This document shows positions 44,164 to 53,701 of a DNA stretch of 64,000 bases, in pieces. Position 1 is the stretch's first letter. Every line of letters starts with the position of its first letter. The notes under the pieces were generated by a model. The model had not been told where the DNA came from, did not search any database, and saw only the letters and a program-made list of their open reading frames with translations. This DNA is from Amorphus orientalis (lineage in GTDB: Bacteria > Pseudomonadota > Alphaproteobacteria > Rhizobiales > Amorphaceae), in the NCBI RefSeq assembly GCF_030814015.1, contig NZ_JAUSUL010000001.1, forward strand, positions 1,082,001-1,146,000, read 5' to 3'. The position numbers and the translations under genes are program-made.

Positions 44164-44166
44164 CGG

Positions 44167-45048
44167 TCAGGTCCTCCGGCGCGGGTCGACGATGTCGCGC
44201 AGGCCGTCGCCCATCATGTTGAAGGTGAACACGGCGAGCATCAGCCAGAGGCCGGGGAAGAGCGCGAGCCACCATTCGCCCGAGACGATGTAGTTGGCGC
44301 CCTCGGCGACCATGATGCCCCATTCCGGCGTCGGCGGTTTCACGCCGAGGCCGATGAAGCTCAGCCCGGCCGCGTTGAGGATGGCCCAGCCGAGATTGAG
44401 CGAGACCTGGACCATCATCGGCGGCAGCGCGTTCGGGAAGATGTGGAAGGCGAGCACCCGGGCGTCTGAGTTTCCGGCGAGCTTGGCGGCGAGCGCGAAG
44501 CCGGCCTCGCGCCGGATGTTGACCTCAGCCCTGACCAGCCGGGCGTAGAACGGGATGTTGATGATCGCGGTGGCGATGATGATGTTCGTCACCGAGTTGC
44601 CGAGTGCGGCGACGATGCCCATTGCCAGCACGAACAGCGGGAACGCCATGATCGTGTCGAGGATCCGGTTCAGGACCGCGTCGATCAGGCCGCCCCGGTA
44701 GCCGGCGATCGCGCCCAGCACCGAGCCGATCACGAAGGAGATCGCCACCGCCGCGACCGAGATCACCAGGTCGAGCCGGGTCGCGACGATCACCCGGCTG
44801 AACACGTCGCGGCCGAGGGCGTCGGTGCCGAACGGGTGGGCGAAACTCGGCGGCTGCAGCGCATTGACCGCGTCGGTCGCCAGCGGGTCGTAGGGGACGA
44901 CGTAGGGTCCGATCAGCGCCGACAGCAGGAAAAAGGCGAACATCACGAACGAGGCGGCGGTGACCGGGTTCTCGCGCAGGACGTAGAGAATGTGCGAGGC
45001 CGTCTGCGACCGGGCAACCGGCGCCGCGGGGAGGGTGCCATCGGTCAT
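44167..45048 (-). CDS. ABC transporter permease, DppC/OppC type
   Basis: This is a 293-residue inner-membrane permease with about six helices. It shows the N-terminal OppC region with HPFGTDALGRDVFSRV and the coupling loop RREAGFALAAKLAGNSDARV. The tail reads NMMGDGLRDIVDPR. The ATG at 45048 overlaps the upstream permease stop as ATGA. It forms the channel with the DppB-type protein. The longer open frame upstream of it is only a shadow. Confidence 0.92.
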   Translation of the reverse strand: MTDGTLPAAPVARSQTASHILYVLRENPVTAASFVMFAFFLLSALIGPYVVPYDPLATDAVNALQPPSFAHPFGTDALGRDVFSRVIVATRLDLVISVAAVAISFVIGSVLGAIAGYRGGLIDAVLNRILDTIMAFPLFVLAMGIVAALGNSVTNIIIATAIINIPFYARLVRAEVNIRREAGFALAAKLAGNSDARVLAFHIFPNALPPMMVQVSLNLGWAILNAAGLSFIGLGVKPPTPEWGIMVAEGANYIVSGEWWLALFPGLWLMLAVFTFNMMGDGLRDIVDPRRRT

Positions 45049-46070
45049 TTTGCTTCCGCTCCGAAGCGGGGATCGATGACGGAGTAGGCGAGATCGATCA
45101 CCAGGTTGAGGACGACGAAGAGCAGCGCCATGGCGAGCACGAAGCCCTGCACGGCGGCGTAGTCGGAGACGACCAGGGCTTCGACCGCGTACGAGCCGAT
45201 GCCGGGCCAGGCGAACACCTTTTCCACCAGCACGTTGGCGCCGAGCACGAAGGAGAAAACCATGCCGAGCGTGGTCACGACCGGCAGCAGCGCGTTGCGG
45301 AAGGCGTAGCCGTAGAGGATCTTGTGCCGGCTCAGCCCGGCCGCGCGGGCGGTGCGGACATAGTCGGCGCCGAGCGCGGTGAGCATCGCGGCCCGGGTCA
45401 TCCGGGCGATCGGCGCAAGCGTGAACAGCGCCAGCGTCACGGCCGGCAGGATGAGCTGCTTGAGCGCGCCGACCCAGGTCTCCCAGTCGCCCGCAAGTGC
45501 GGCGTCGATCAGGAAGAAGCCGGTAACGTGGGGCGGGTCGAGATAGATGAAGTCGAGCCGGCCGAGCGGCGAGGGCGCGATCCCGAGCACGTAGTAGAAC
45601 ACGTAGATCAGCACGAGGCCGGTGAAGAAGGTCGGCAGCGAGACGCCCGCCGTCACCAGCAGCCGGCAGAGCTGGTCGACCCAGCTTCCCGGCCGCGTCG
45701 CGGCGAGGATGCCGAGCGGGATCGCGACCACGCAAGACAGGATCAGCGCGGTTAGCGTCAGTTCCAGCGACGCCGGCAGCCGGGCGGCGAGCTCGGTCAG
45801 GACCGGCCGGCCGGTGGAGACCGACTGGCCGAGATCGCCCTGGGCGAGGTCGCCCAGGTAGATCGCGAACTGTTCGGGCAGCGACTTGTCGAGGCCGAGC
45901 GCCTTGCGCACCTCCTCGATCGATTCCGGGGTCGCCGCCGCGCCGGCGAACTGCACGGCGGGGTCCCCGGGCAGCGCGCGGGTCAGCACGAAGCTGATCA
46001 CGATCACGCCGAAGATGACGGGCACCGCCTGGGCGATGCGCAACAAGATGGCGGTGCCGCGTCCTCTCAT
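45045..46070 (-). CDS. ABC transporter permease, DppB/OppB type
   Basis: This is a 341-residue permease. It has the OppB N-terminus (VIVISFVLTRALPGDPAVQF), hydrophobic helices throughout, and the coupling region TRAAMLTALGADYVRTARAAG. It follows the binding-protein gene by three bases and overlaps the DppC-type gene. It is part of an uptake system for a peptide-like, opine-like or urea-derived compound. Confidence 0.92.
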   Translation of the reverse strand: MRGRGTAILLRIAQAVPVIFGVIVISFVLTRALPGDPAVQFAGAAATPESIEEVRKALGLDKSLPEQFAIYLGDLAQGDLGQSVSTGRPVLTELAARLPASLELTLTALILSCVVAIPLGILAATRPGSWVDQLCRLLVTAGVSLPTFFTGLVLIYVFYYVLGIAPSPLGRLDFIYLDPPHVTGFFLIDAALAGDWETWVGALKQLILPAVTLALFTLAPIARMTRAAMLTALGADYVRTARAAGLSRHKILYGYAFRNALLPVVTTLGMVFSFVLGANVLVEKVFAWPGIGSYAVEALVVSDYAAVQGFVLAMALLFVVLNLVIDLAYSVIDPRFGAEAK

Positions 46071-46073
46071 GGT

Positions 46074-47675
46074 CTAGCCCTCGGCGACGGAGAGCGGGCG
46101 GACGTCGAGCTGGCGGTGGAACCAGAACTGGTATCCGGAGGCGCCGTTGACCGCGACGTTGAGCGCCGGCTGGTAGAGCGGGATGCGCGGCAGATCGGCG
46201 AACGCGATCTCGAACATCCGCTTGATCTTGGGCAAGTACTCCGGGTCGTCCTGCGCCATCGGCAGGGTTTCCTCGGTGAGCTTCTGCAGCTCCTCGTTCT
46301 CGTAGTTGGACGAGTTGAACAGGTTGCCCTTCATGTACGCCCAGAAGAAGTAGTAGTCGGGCGTATCCAGCCAGCCGCCGAAATTCTCCAGGTGGAACGG
46401 CAGCCGCTTTTCGACGAGCACCGCGGTGCGCCAGTTGGCGCCGGGGATCTTCTCCACCTCGCAGGTGATGCCGATCTTGCCGACCGCCTCCTGGATCAGG
46501 AGTGCGGTGGGCTCCATCCAGCTGGCGAGATCGGTCGAGATCGACAGCGGCACCTTGAAGCCGTTCGCGAACGACGAGGCGGCCATCAGCTCCTTCGCCT
46601 TGTCGAGATCGGTGAAATAGGGCGACTTGCGCGGCCAGCTCGCGTCCGTGATCGGATCGGTGGCGCCCCACAGCGGCGCTCCGCGGCCGTAGGCGGCGGT
46701 CTGGAAGATCGCCTCGTAGGGGATCGCATAGGCGATCGCCTGGCGCACCTTCGGGTCCTGGAACGGCTCGAACGCGAAGTTGAGGCCGACGACGTGGATC
46801 GTGTTGGCGATCGGGGTCGAGTAGACCGTCATCTTCTCGGCGAGCTCGGCGGCGTCCTTGTCGGGGATGTCGAACGACACCTGCACGTCGCCGCGCTCGA
46901 TCAGTGCGCGCCGTGTGGCCGGGCTCGGCACCTCGCGCTGGATGACGCGCTTCACCTGCGGCAGCGGACCGCCGACCCAGCCGTCGAACCGCTCAAAGAC
47001 GATCTGCTGGCCCGAATCCCAGCGCGCGACCTTGTAGGCGCCCGAGCCGGCCGGGTTGGTGTGCAGATATTCCGTCGCCCACGGATCGTCGGCCGTGGCG
47101 TGCGCCTTTGCGACCTCGGAGTTGATCACGAAGGGCACCGGCACGGCTAGGTCGGGCAGCGAGAGCTTCGACGGCGCGTCGAGCTTGACCACGAAGGTCG
47201 CCTCGTCGACGGCCTCGAACTGGTCAGGACGGCTGAGCCCGCCCGCCTTCATCTGGGTGGTCGGGAAGCCGCCGACCGACACGGCACGGTCGAACGACCA
47301 CTTCACGTCTTCGGCGGTGACCTTGCGGCCGTCCCAGAAGGTGGCGTCCGGCTTCAGCTTGAAGGTGATGGTCAGGCCGTCCTCGGAAGTGGTCCAGCTC
47401 TCCGCCAACTCCGGTTCGATCTGGGAATAGTCGAACGAGATGTCGCCGTTTTCCAGCGTCTTGGTGCCGAACGTCACGAGACGGTCGTAGCAGTTGATGG
47501 CGACCTGGTAGCTCGGCCGGTTGGTGCCGGTGCGGTGCAGGTCGAGGCTGTTGATGGTCTGGCCGGTGACCACGACGATCTGGTCGGCCGAGGCGGCGAA
47601 AACGGGGAAGGCCCTGGCGAAGGGCACGACGCCGACGATCGCCGCGCCGCCCTTCAGAAGCTGACGTCTGTCCAT
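46074..47675 (-). CDS. ABC transporter substrate-binding protein, peptide/nickel (family 5), Tat-exported
   Basis: This is a 533-residue extracellular binding protein. The leader MDRRQLLKGGAAIVGVVPFA is twin-arginine-like, with cleavage near AASAD. The type II fold follows with LDLHRTGTNRPSYQV, then ELAESWTTSEDGLTITFKL and FWDGRKVTAEDVKWSF, all hallmarks of SBP family 5. The ATG at 47675 was chosen because the Tat leader begins here; a longer frame to 47786 adds atypical residues. It is the first gene of the atzF operon. The ligand is probably a nitrogen-rich compound that yields allophanate. Confidence 0.92.
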   Translation of the reverse strand: MDRRQLLKGGAAIVGVVPFARAFPVFAASADQIVVVTGQTINSLDLHRTGTNRPSYQVAINCYDRLVTFGTKTLENGDISFDYSQIEPELAESWTTSEDGLTITFKLKPDATFWDGRKVTAEDVKWSFDRAVSVGGFPTTQMKAGGLSRPDQFEAVDEATFVVKLDAPSKLSLPDLAVPVPFVINSEVAKAHATADDPWATEYLHTNPAGSGAYKVARWDSGQQIVFERFDGWVGGPLPQVKRVIQREVPSPATRRALIERGDVQVSFDIPDKDAAELAEKMTVYSTPIANTIHVVGLNFAFEPFQDPKVRQAIAYAIPYEAIFQTAAYGRGAPLWGATDPITDASWPRKSPYFTDLDKAKELMAASSFANGFKVPLSISTDLASWMEPTALLIQEAVGKIGITCEVEKIPGANWRTAVLVEKRLPFHLENFGGWLDTPDYYFFWAYMKGNLFNSSNYENEELQKLTEETLPMAQDDPEYLPKIKRMFEIAFADLPRIPLYQPALNVAVNGASGYQFWFHRQLDVRPLSVAEG

Positions 47676-47739
47676 GATGAATTCGCTCCCTCTCCAAACC
47701 GCGAACCAACTCCCGGCAGATTGGCTGCCTTGCCTGTTT

Positions 47740-47761
47740 CTGAAAATTGCTAAGAATTCAG
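47740..47761. promoter_or_regulatory. Candidate LysR box in the divergent gap
   Basis: CTGAA and TTCAG flank 12 bases between the divergent ABC-binding-protein and LysR genes. The arms are short, but the layout resembles T-N11-A boxes bound by LysR proteins, and the site lies about 46-67 bases before the LysR start codon. The assignment is tentative. Confidence 0.3.
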
Positions 47762-47806
47762 CGAGGCGGTGCCAAAAACGCACCACGCAAGAGATGGGCC
47801 AATGAA

Positions 47807-48703
47807 ATGAGGCACCTGTACACGTTTCAGTTGATCGACGCGGTGGCGCGGGCCGGCTCGATGCGGCGGGCGGCGGAAGACATGAACATCACCGCCTCCG
47901 CCCTGACGCGGCGGATCAACCGCTTCGAGGCGGAATTCGGAGCGGAGGTGTTCGAGCGGCTGCCGGGCGGCGTCCGGCTCAATCCGGCCGGCGAGCTGCT
48001 GCTGCACCACTACCGGGCCATGCAGTCGGACCTGTCACGGGTGCAGGGGCAGGTGGCCGATCTGTCCGGCGTACGGCGGGGGCATGTCTCGATTGCCTGT
48101 TCCCAGGCGACGCTGCCCTATTTCCTGCCGGAGCAGATCGCCCTTTATCGCGCAGCCCATCCCGGCGTGACCTTCACCGTCAACGTCCGGGACCGCGCCC
48201 AGGCGGAGCAGGAACTCGCGACCTACTCCAGCGACCTGGCCCTCGTCTTCGAGCCGGTCTATCTCGTCGATTTCGAGGTCATCCACATCGCGCCGCAGCC
48301 GGTCCACGTGATCATGCAGCCGAGCCACCCGCTTGCCCGCAAGACGGAACTGCGGCTCAGGGACTGTCTCGACGTCCCGCACGTCGTTCCGTCTGCAAAA
48401 TACGGGGTCCGGCATCTGCTGGACTACGCGGCCCGGCGCGGGGTGCGTCGCGTATCGCCGGTCATCGAGACGGAGAGCTTTGAACTCATCCGTCACTACG
48501 TGCTGCACGAAAACCTGATCGGGTTTCAGATCCCGATCGGTCTCGAGGATCGCGCTGATGGCGCGCTGGTGTACCGGCCGATCTCGGAGCGCGATGTCCA
48601 GCCGGGCGGCCTGATCCTCGGACAGATGCGCGGACGCACGCTGCCTGTGGCTTCCGCGCGCTTCGCCATGCAGTTGGCAAGTGCGCTCAAGGCTTATGGA
48701 TGA
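47807..48703 (+). CDS. LysR-family transcriptional regulator of the atzF operon
   Basis: This is a 298-residue LysR-type regulator. The winged helix carries GSMRRAAEDMNITASALTRR near residues 18-37, then FEAEFGAEVFERLPGGVRL. The effector domain has IACSQATLPYFLPEQIALY. It is divergent from the transporter/allophanate hydrolase operon, so it is the probable regulator, perhaps nitrogen-linked. The ATG at 47807 was chosen because the domain begins here; an upstream in-frame TTG adds 20 residues. The 212-base gap that follows holds no gene. Confidence 0.9.
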   Translation: MRHLYTFQLIDAVARAGSMRRAAEDMNITASALTRRINRFEAEFGAEVFERLPGGVRLNPAGELLLHHYRAMQSDLSRVQGQVADLSGVRRGHVSIACSQATLPYFLPEQIALYRAAHPGVTFTVNVRDRAQAEQELATYSSDLALVFEPVYLVDFEVIHIAPQPVHVIMQPSHPLARKTELRLRDCLDVPHVVPSAKYGVRHLLDYAARRGVRRVSPVIETESFELIRHYVLHENLIGFQIPIGLEDRADGALVYRPISERDVQPGGLILGQMRGRTLPVASARFAMQLASALKAYG

Positions 48704-48915
48704 GCCATCGCATTGGCGGAGTGCTTCCCTCGGTGCACGCATCTTGTCCTCCTGGCGCACTGCACAGGTCGGGCCATGGATCGGACTCTTCAGTCTCTAT
48801 TGGGCGCCCGGAAGGATCCATTTGATCGACGATCTTAAAGTGGACCGGTCGCGGTCACATTGACCTCATTGAATTTTGTGTGCTGCCATCGAAGCTTGTG
48901 TGGTTAGACTAATCG

Positions 48916-51900
48916 ATGATGCGTAGCGCTTCGGAGTTTGGCAGGCGCCTTGTAGCCGGGAGAAGCGGCAACTGGATCTGGGTCATTTCCGGAGCGGCCG
49001 TTCTCGGCTACGTCCTGTTGACCGGTTGGAACCTGATCGCCCTGAGACAGCAGACACTTGAGGAAACGCGCGAAGTCGCGGTGTCGATGGCGCGGTTGCT
49101 GGATCAGGAAGTCAGCCTCATTGCCGACAAAATCGATATCGCGCAGACCGCCCTGGTATGGCGCATCGAGAATGCGGCACGCGTCGATGGCCAGCGTCTC
49201 TACCCGAAGCTTTCCGAGCTTGAGCGTCAGCTCAATTTTGTCCAGCGGATCTTCGTCATCGATGAAACGGGGACGCTCCGCGCCGACAGCGGAGATCCCG
49301 ATCCACCCGGTATTTCCTTCGCGGACCGCGACTTTTTCGCGGCGCATCGTGACGATCCCGGCCGTGAGGCATTCGTCGGTCAGCCTGTAACCGGACGCCT
49401 GACCGGCAGCCCGAACCTTCCCGTGACGCGCCGCTTCGCCAATTCTCTCGGCGAATTCGGCGGGGTAGTCGGCTTTGCGCTGGACCTCGAGGCCATGCGG
49501 CCGGCGCTGCTTGAGAACCGGCCGACATCAGACACCGTTGTGGCCATTTTCCACGATGATGGCACCATGCTGCTGCGGGCCCCCGATCCTGAAAGGGTCA
49601 CCGGCCGTTCGTTCCTGAACTACCCCCTTTTCAAGGAGCACCTTCCCAGGCGCGATGCCGGGGTTTTCCTGTCCGAGGAGCAGTCCGATCAGGTCGCACG
49701 TTACGTGGCCTATCGGCGGGTCGAAGACCAACCCCTGATCGTCGCCGTCGCGATCGGACGTGAAGAGGTCTTGTCGAGCTGGCGAGATCATGTGGGCATG
49801 GAGCTGCTGAAGTTCGTGCTGCTCCTTGTCACGGTGGCCGGTGCGGGTGTGATCAGCGGCCGGGCCATTCGGGCGCACCGCTCCGTCGAGGACAAGCTGC
49901 AGACAACGCTGAATGCCACGCTGGTTGCCGAAAGGCGTCATCGGACGATGCTGGATGCCCTTCCGGCGAATCTTGTTCTGCTCGACCATGACGGGACGGT
50001 GCTGCTCGGCAATTCGAACTGGCACCACTTTGCTGATGCCAATCATTATCTCGGCGAAGACCATGCCGTCGGGCTGAATTACCTGACCATCTGCGACAAC
50101 GCGACGGGTGAATGCTCTCAGGAAGCGGCACCCGCCGCCGAAGGCATCCGGGAGGTGCTGGCCGGCAGGCAGAAGGAGTTCAGTCTCGAGTATCCGTGCC
50201 ATTCGCCGGACCGGAAGCGCTGGTTCCGGCTCATGGTCGGCGCCGTCAATCTGGGAGACCGGCGGGGCGCGGTCGCGATGCATATCGACGTGACCGCCCG
50301 GAAGCTGGCGGAACTCTCGCTCGAGAACGAACATTCGAGGATCAGACGCCTGTCACAGTCGCTGCCGGGGGTGCTCTTCCGTCTCAGGCAGGACAGCGCG
50401 GACACGCTCCGGTGGGACTCGCTGAGCGAGCGGGGCTGGGACATGTTCGGGATATCTCCAGGTGCCGTGGTGGCGAGCAACAGGCTGCTTGAGAAAGTGG
50501 TGCCGCCGGCGGAGTTCCCGGGCGTACAGGCGGCATTCGAAAGACATTTCCGCAATGGGGAGCCGCTGGATATCGAGTTCCCCATTCGCTGCCGCGAAGG
50601 TGAGATACGGTGGCTGAAGGCCGTCGCGAGCATCGACACCGAGGAGGTCGCATCTACGGACCGGGTCAGCGACGGTGTCTTCCTCGACATCACCGCCGAG
50701 CGTACGGCGAGGGGGCAGCTCGAATATCTGCGGGCGCACGACCCGCTGACCGGTCTTGCCAATCGCGAGGAAGTCCAGCGCCAGTTGGAACACTATCTCG
50801 GGAGGCCAAGGGCCGAGTCGGAAACGGGTACGGCCTTGCTGCTCATCGGCATCGACCGGTTCGTTGACCTGAACCGGGCTTATGGCGGCGACGTCGGCGA
50901 CGCAATCATCAAAGGGGTCGCCGATCGATTGCGCAGCAAGGTGAGATCGGCCGACCTCCTCGCCCGTATCGGCGACGACGAGTTTGCGATTCTTCAGGAC
51001 GACGTGCTGGCGGACAGCGATGCGGCGACGCTGGCGACGAAGATCATCGATGCCTTTGATGAAGCTCTGTCACTTGTCGGACGCACGATCCGGCTGAGCG
51101 TCAGTGTCGGCATATCCCGGCCGCAGCCGGGGGTGGAAAGTGCGACGGAAGCACTCGGCAATGCCGGCGCCGCGCTGGAGTTGGCGCGAACCGAGGGTCC
51201 GGGCGTCTTCCGGTTTCCCGGTTCCGAGAAGACCGAACTGGATTCCCAGACGCGTGTCGCAATGCGCGACGGGCTCGCGAGCGCCATCGAGAACGAGGAG
51301 TTCGAACTCCATTTCCAACCCCGTGTCCGTGTCAAAGACGGCAAGATAACGGGAGCGGAGGCGCTGCTGCGGTGGGCCCATCCCACATTCGGTCTTCAGT
51401 CCCCTGCCAAGTTCATCCCCGTTGCCGAACGGTCAGGGCAGATTATCCAGATCGGCCAATGGGTCCTTCAGGAGGCATGCCGCCTGACCCGGGAATGGAT
51501 CGATGCCGGCCATTCGGACATCCGCGTGTCCGTCAATGCGTCAGCAGTCCAGCTCCGTCGGACCGATTTTCCGACGAGCGTGGAAAAGGCCCTCTCGGAA
51601 CACGGATTGCCGCCGGAAGCGCTGGAAATCGAGATGACGGAAAGCGCAGCCCTCGATCCTGGCTTCGGCGAGGCAATCGGCCGCTTGCGCGAGCTTGGCG
51701 TTTCGATCGCCATCGACGATTTCGGCACCGGCTATTCGTCTTTCAGCTATGTCAGACGCTTCCAGATCGATGTCATCAAGATCGATCAGTCATTCGTCCG
51801 GAACTTGCTGAACACCGAAGAAGATCGGGCCATTGCCAAGGCCATCATCGACATGGCTCGCGCGCTCGGCATCTCCACCACGGCCGAAGGCGTCGAGCGG

Positions 51901-52089
51901 GCTGAAGAAGTGGATGTGCTGCGGCGGCTCAACTGCGACGAAATTCAAGGCTACTACTTTGCGCCGCCGATGACCGCGGAGGACTTCGTGTGGTTCCTGA
52001 CGGAGGGCGCAACGCAGATCAGGGCGAAATTCGAGGCCATAGCGGACAATCCAGCGCGGCCGGAAATGCAAGCTGCCAATGAACGGTGA
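48916..52089 (+). CDS. Membrane Cache-PAS-GGDEF-EAL protein, likely cyclic-di-GMP phosphodiesterase
   Basis: This is a 1057-residue signalling protein. A first membrane helix lies at about 18-38 (WVISGAAVLGYVLLTGWNLI). A periplasmic dCache region runs to about 290 (FADRDFFAAHRDDPGREAF), then a second helix at about 296-315. Two PAS-like domains follow (about 345-460 and 475-600), then GGDEF (about 605-765) and EAL (about 785-1040). The GGDEF motif reads GDDEF at residues 686-690, so cyclase activity is doubtful. The EAL motif EALLR (815-819) and the downstream IDDFGTGYSS, IKIDQSF and AEGVER segments are intact, so hydrolysis is expected. Its stop overlaps the kaiC start by 11 bases, making one operon with kaiC and kaiB. 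Confidence 0.93.
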   Translation: MMRSASEFGRRLVAGRSGNWIWVISGAAVLGYVLLTGWNLIALRQQTLEETREVAVSMARLLDQEVSLIADKIDIAQTALVWRIENAARVDGQRLYPKLSELERQLNFVQRIFVIDETGTLRADSGDPDPPGISFADRDFFAAHRDDPGREAFVGQPVTGRLTGSPNLPVTRRFANSLGEFGGVVGFALDLEAMRPALLENRPTSDTVVAIFHDDGTMLLRAPDPERVTGRSFLNYPLFKEHLPRRDAGVFLSEEQSDQVARYVAYRRVEDQPLIVAVAIGREEVLSSWRDHVGMELLKFVLLLVTVAGAGVISGRAIRAHRSVEDKLQTTLNATLVAERRHRTMLDALPANLVLLDHDGTVLLGNSNWHHFADANHYLGEDHAVGLNYLTICDNATGECSQEAAPAAEGIREVLAGRQKEFSLEYPCHSPDRKRWFRLMVGAVNLGDRRGAVAMHIDVTARKLAELSLENEHSRIRRLSQSLPGVLFRLRQDSADTLRWDSLSERGWDMFGISPGAVVASNRLLEKVVPPAEFPGVQAAFERHFRNGEPLDIEFPIRCREGEIRWLKAVASIDTEEVASTDRVSDGVFLDITAERTARGQLEYLRAHDPLTGLANREEVQRQLEHYLGRPRAESETGTALLLIGIDRFVDLNRAYGGDVGDAIIKGVADRLRSKVRSADLLARIGDDEFAILQDDVLADSDAATLATKIIDAFDEALSLVGRTIRLSVSVGISRPQPGVESATEALGNAGAALELARTEGPGVFRFPGSEKTELDSQTRVAMRDGLASAIENEEFELHFQPRVRVKDGKITGAEALLRWAHPTFGLQSPAKFIPVAERSGQIIQIGQWVLQEACRLTREWIDAGHSDIRVSVNASAVQLRRTDFPTSVEKALSEHGLPPEALEIEMTESAALDPGFGEAIGRLRELGVSIAIDDFGTGYSSFSYVRRFQIDVIKIDQSFVRNLLNTEEDRAIAKAIIDMARALGISTTAEGVERAEEVDVLRRLNCDEIQGYYFAPPMTAEDFVWFLTEGATQIRAKFEAIADNPARPEMQAANER

Positions 52090-53701
52090 CATCATGCAGG
52101 GCAAGGCGGCGACAGGCATGGTCGGGGTCGACGAGATACTTGGCGGCGGTTTGCCCCGGGGCCGCCCGACCCTGGTTGCCGGCGATGCCGGCGCCGGCAA
52201 GACGATATTCTGCCTGCAGACCCTGCAGCACGGCGCCGTCTCTTGCGGTGAGCCAGGCCTCTATCTGTCTCTCGAGGAGCAGAGCGGCGAATTGAAGCGA
52301 ACCGTCGATGCCTTTGACTGGGGGGGGGCGTCCGACGATCTCCATTTCCATGACGCGCTGATCGACATGGATTTCGAGACAATGGGCGGTTTCGATCTCA
52401 CCGGCCTGATCGGCATTCTGGAGCACCTGTGTGAGCGGCACGGAATACGCCGCGTCGTCATCGACGGCATCGACACTCTGCTGGATCGCATCGAGGCCTC
52501 GGCCGGCGCGGAGCGGGAACTCGGCCGGCTGTTGCAATGGGCGCGGCGGAGCGACGCCGTCGTTCTCCTGACCGCGAAGCTGAAGAGCCGGAACGGCCGG
52601 TTCGAGGACATCTACGAATCCATGTTCTTCGGTGCCGATTGCGCGCTGCGTCTGGAGCGCCGACAGACAGGACGGATGTCGCAGAGAACCCTGTGGGTCG
52701 CGAAATACCGTGGTTCCGGACACGGCGAGAACGCCTATCCGTTCGTCATTTCGGAGAAGGGCATCACGTCCCTCTATCTCGGCCCCGGCATGATCCCCCA
52801 GCCGCGCGGCGCGCGGGAGCCGGTCTCGACGGGCGTCAGCGGCCTCGACGAGATGCTGAAGGGGGGCTTTCCGGCAGGCAGCGTGAGCCTCTATACCGGC
52901 GCTCCGGGGACCGCGAAGACCACATTGACCGGCGCGTTCATCGAGGCGGCTTGCGAGCGCGGTGATCGGGCGCTCCTGATCCTGTTCGACGAGTTTGGCG
53001 AACACGTCGTCAGGCATCTGAATTCCGTCGGCATCGATCTCCAGCCCCATATCGACTCCGGCCTTCTGCGTGTCGAATACGTGATCGGCGGCAGCGCCGG
53101 GGTCGATCACCACGCCGCCAGCATTCGGGCCCGGATCGACGAACATCGCCCCGACGTCATCGCGATTGATCCCCTTTCCTCGCTGACCAAGGCGTTCGAG
53201 AGCGATATGGCCTGGCCCGCAGTCGAGTATGTCCTGCATGCGGTCCGGATGAGCGGAGCGACCGCGGTACTCACCTCGCTCACCGAGGGCGGCCAGGACG
53301 AATCGAGCACCGCACACGTTTCGACGATCGCCGACAATTGGATCCACGTGGCCTACGGCATCCGGGGGGCCGAGCGGAACCGTGTGCTGACCATCGTGAA
53401 GGCCCGTGGCGTCGCGCACCGCAACGATGTCCGGGAAATGCTGTTGAGCGACGAGGGCGTCGTGCTGGCCGACGTCTACCCGATCGAAGGCGGCATGCTG
53501 ACCGGTTCGACGCGGGTGGCGCGGATGCGCGCGGACCTCGAGCATGAACAGGAGAGCAGGGAGAGAGGAGCCGAATCCGCGCGACGCCAGGCCGAAACGC
53601 GCAGAGGGCTGCTTGATGAGCTGCAGCGCCTTCAGGAAGAACTCCGGCGGCTTGACGCCGATACCCGGAAGAACGGCGATGAGGGGCGCAAGCTGAGATG
53701 A
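52079..53701 (+). CDS. kaiC: KaiC-like double-domain ATPase
   Basis: This is a 540-residue tandem RecA-fold ATPase of the KaiC family. CI has Walker A GDAGAGKT at 35-42 and paired glutamates Glu66-Glu67 (LSLEEQ). CII has Walker A GAPGTAKT at 274-281 and a FDEF segment (303-306) at the corresponding place. Ser415-Thr416 (AHVSTIADN) align with the autophosphorylated pair of cyanobacterial KaiC. The last 60 residues are charged and heptad-like (ESARRQAETRRGLLDELQRL), a coiled coil that differs from the cyanobacterial KaiA-binding tail. No kaiA is seen. It starts within the end of the GGDEF-EAL gene and overlaps kaiB by ATGA. An alternative start is 52094. Confidence 0.9.
   Translation: MNGDIMQGKAATGMVGVDEILGGGLPRGRPTLVAGDAGAGKTIFCLQTLQHGAVSCGEPGLYLSLEEQSGELKRTVDAFDWGGASDDLHFHDALIDMDFETMGGFDLTGLIGILEHLCERHGIRRVVIDGIDTLLDRIEASAGAERELGRLLQWARRSDAVVLLTAKLKSRNGRFEDIYESMFFGADCALRLERRQTGRMSQRTLWVAKYRGSGHGENAYPFVISEKGITSLYLGPGMIPQPRGAREPVSTGVSGLDEMLKGGFPAGSVSLYTGAPGTAKTTLTGAFIEAACERGDRALLILFDEFGEHVVRHLNSVGIDLQPHIDSGLLRVEYVIGGSAGVDHHAASIRARIDEHRPDVIAIDPLSSLTKAFESDMAWPAVEYVLHAVRMSGATAVLTSLTEGGQDESSTAHVSTIADNWIHVAYGIRGAERNRVLTIVKARGVAHRNDVREMLLSDEGVVLADVYPIEGGMLTGSTRVARMRADLEHEQESRERGAESARRQAETRRGLLDELQRLQEELRRLDADTRKNGDEGRKLR

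Noticed and set aside
44167-46671. An apparent 834-residue frame including the DppC-type permease
   Set aside because: Only the last 293 residues match a permease. The earlier part is antisense-like Arg-rich text overlapping the DppB-type gene, so the true start is 45048.
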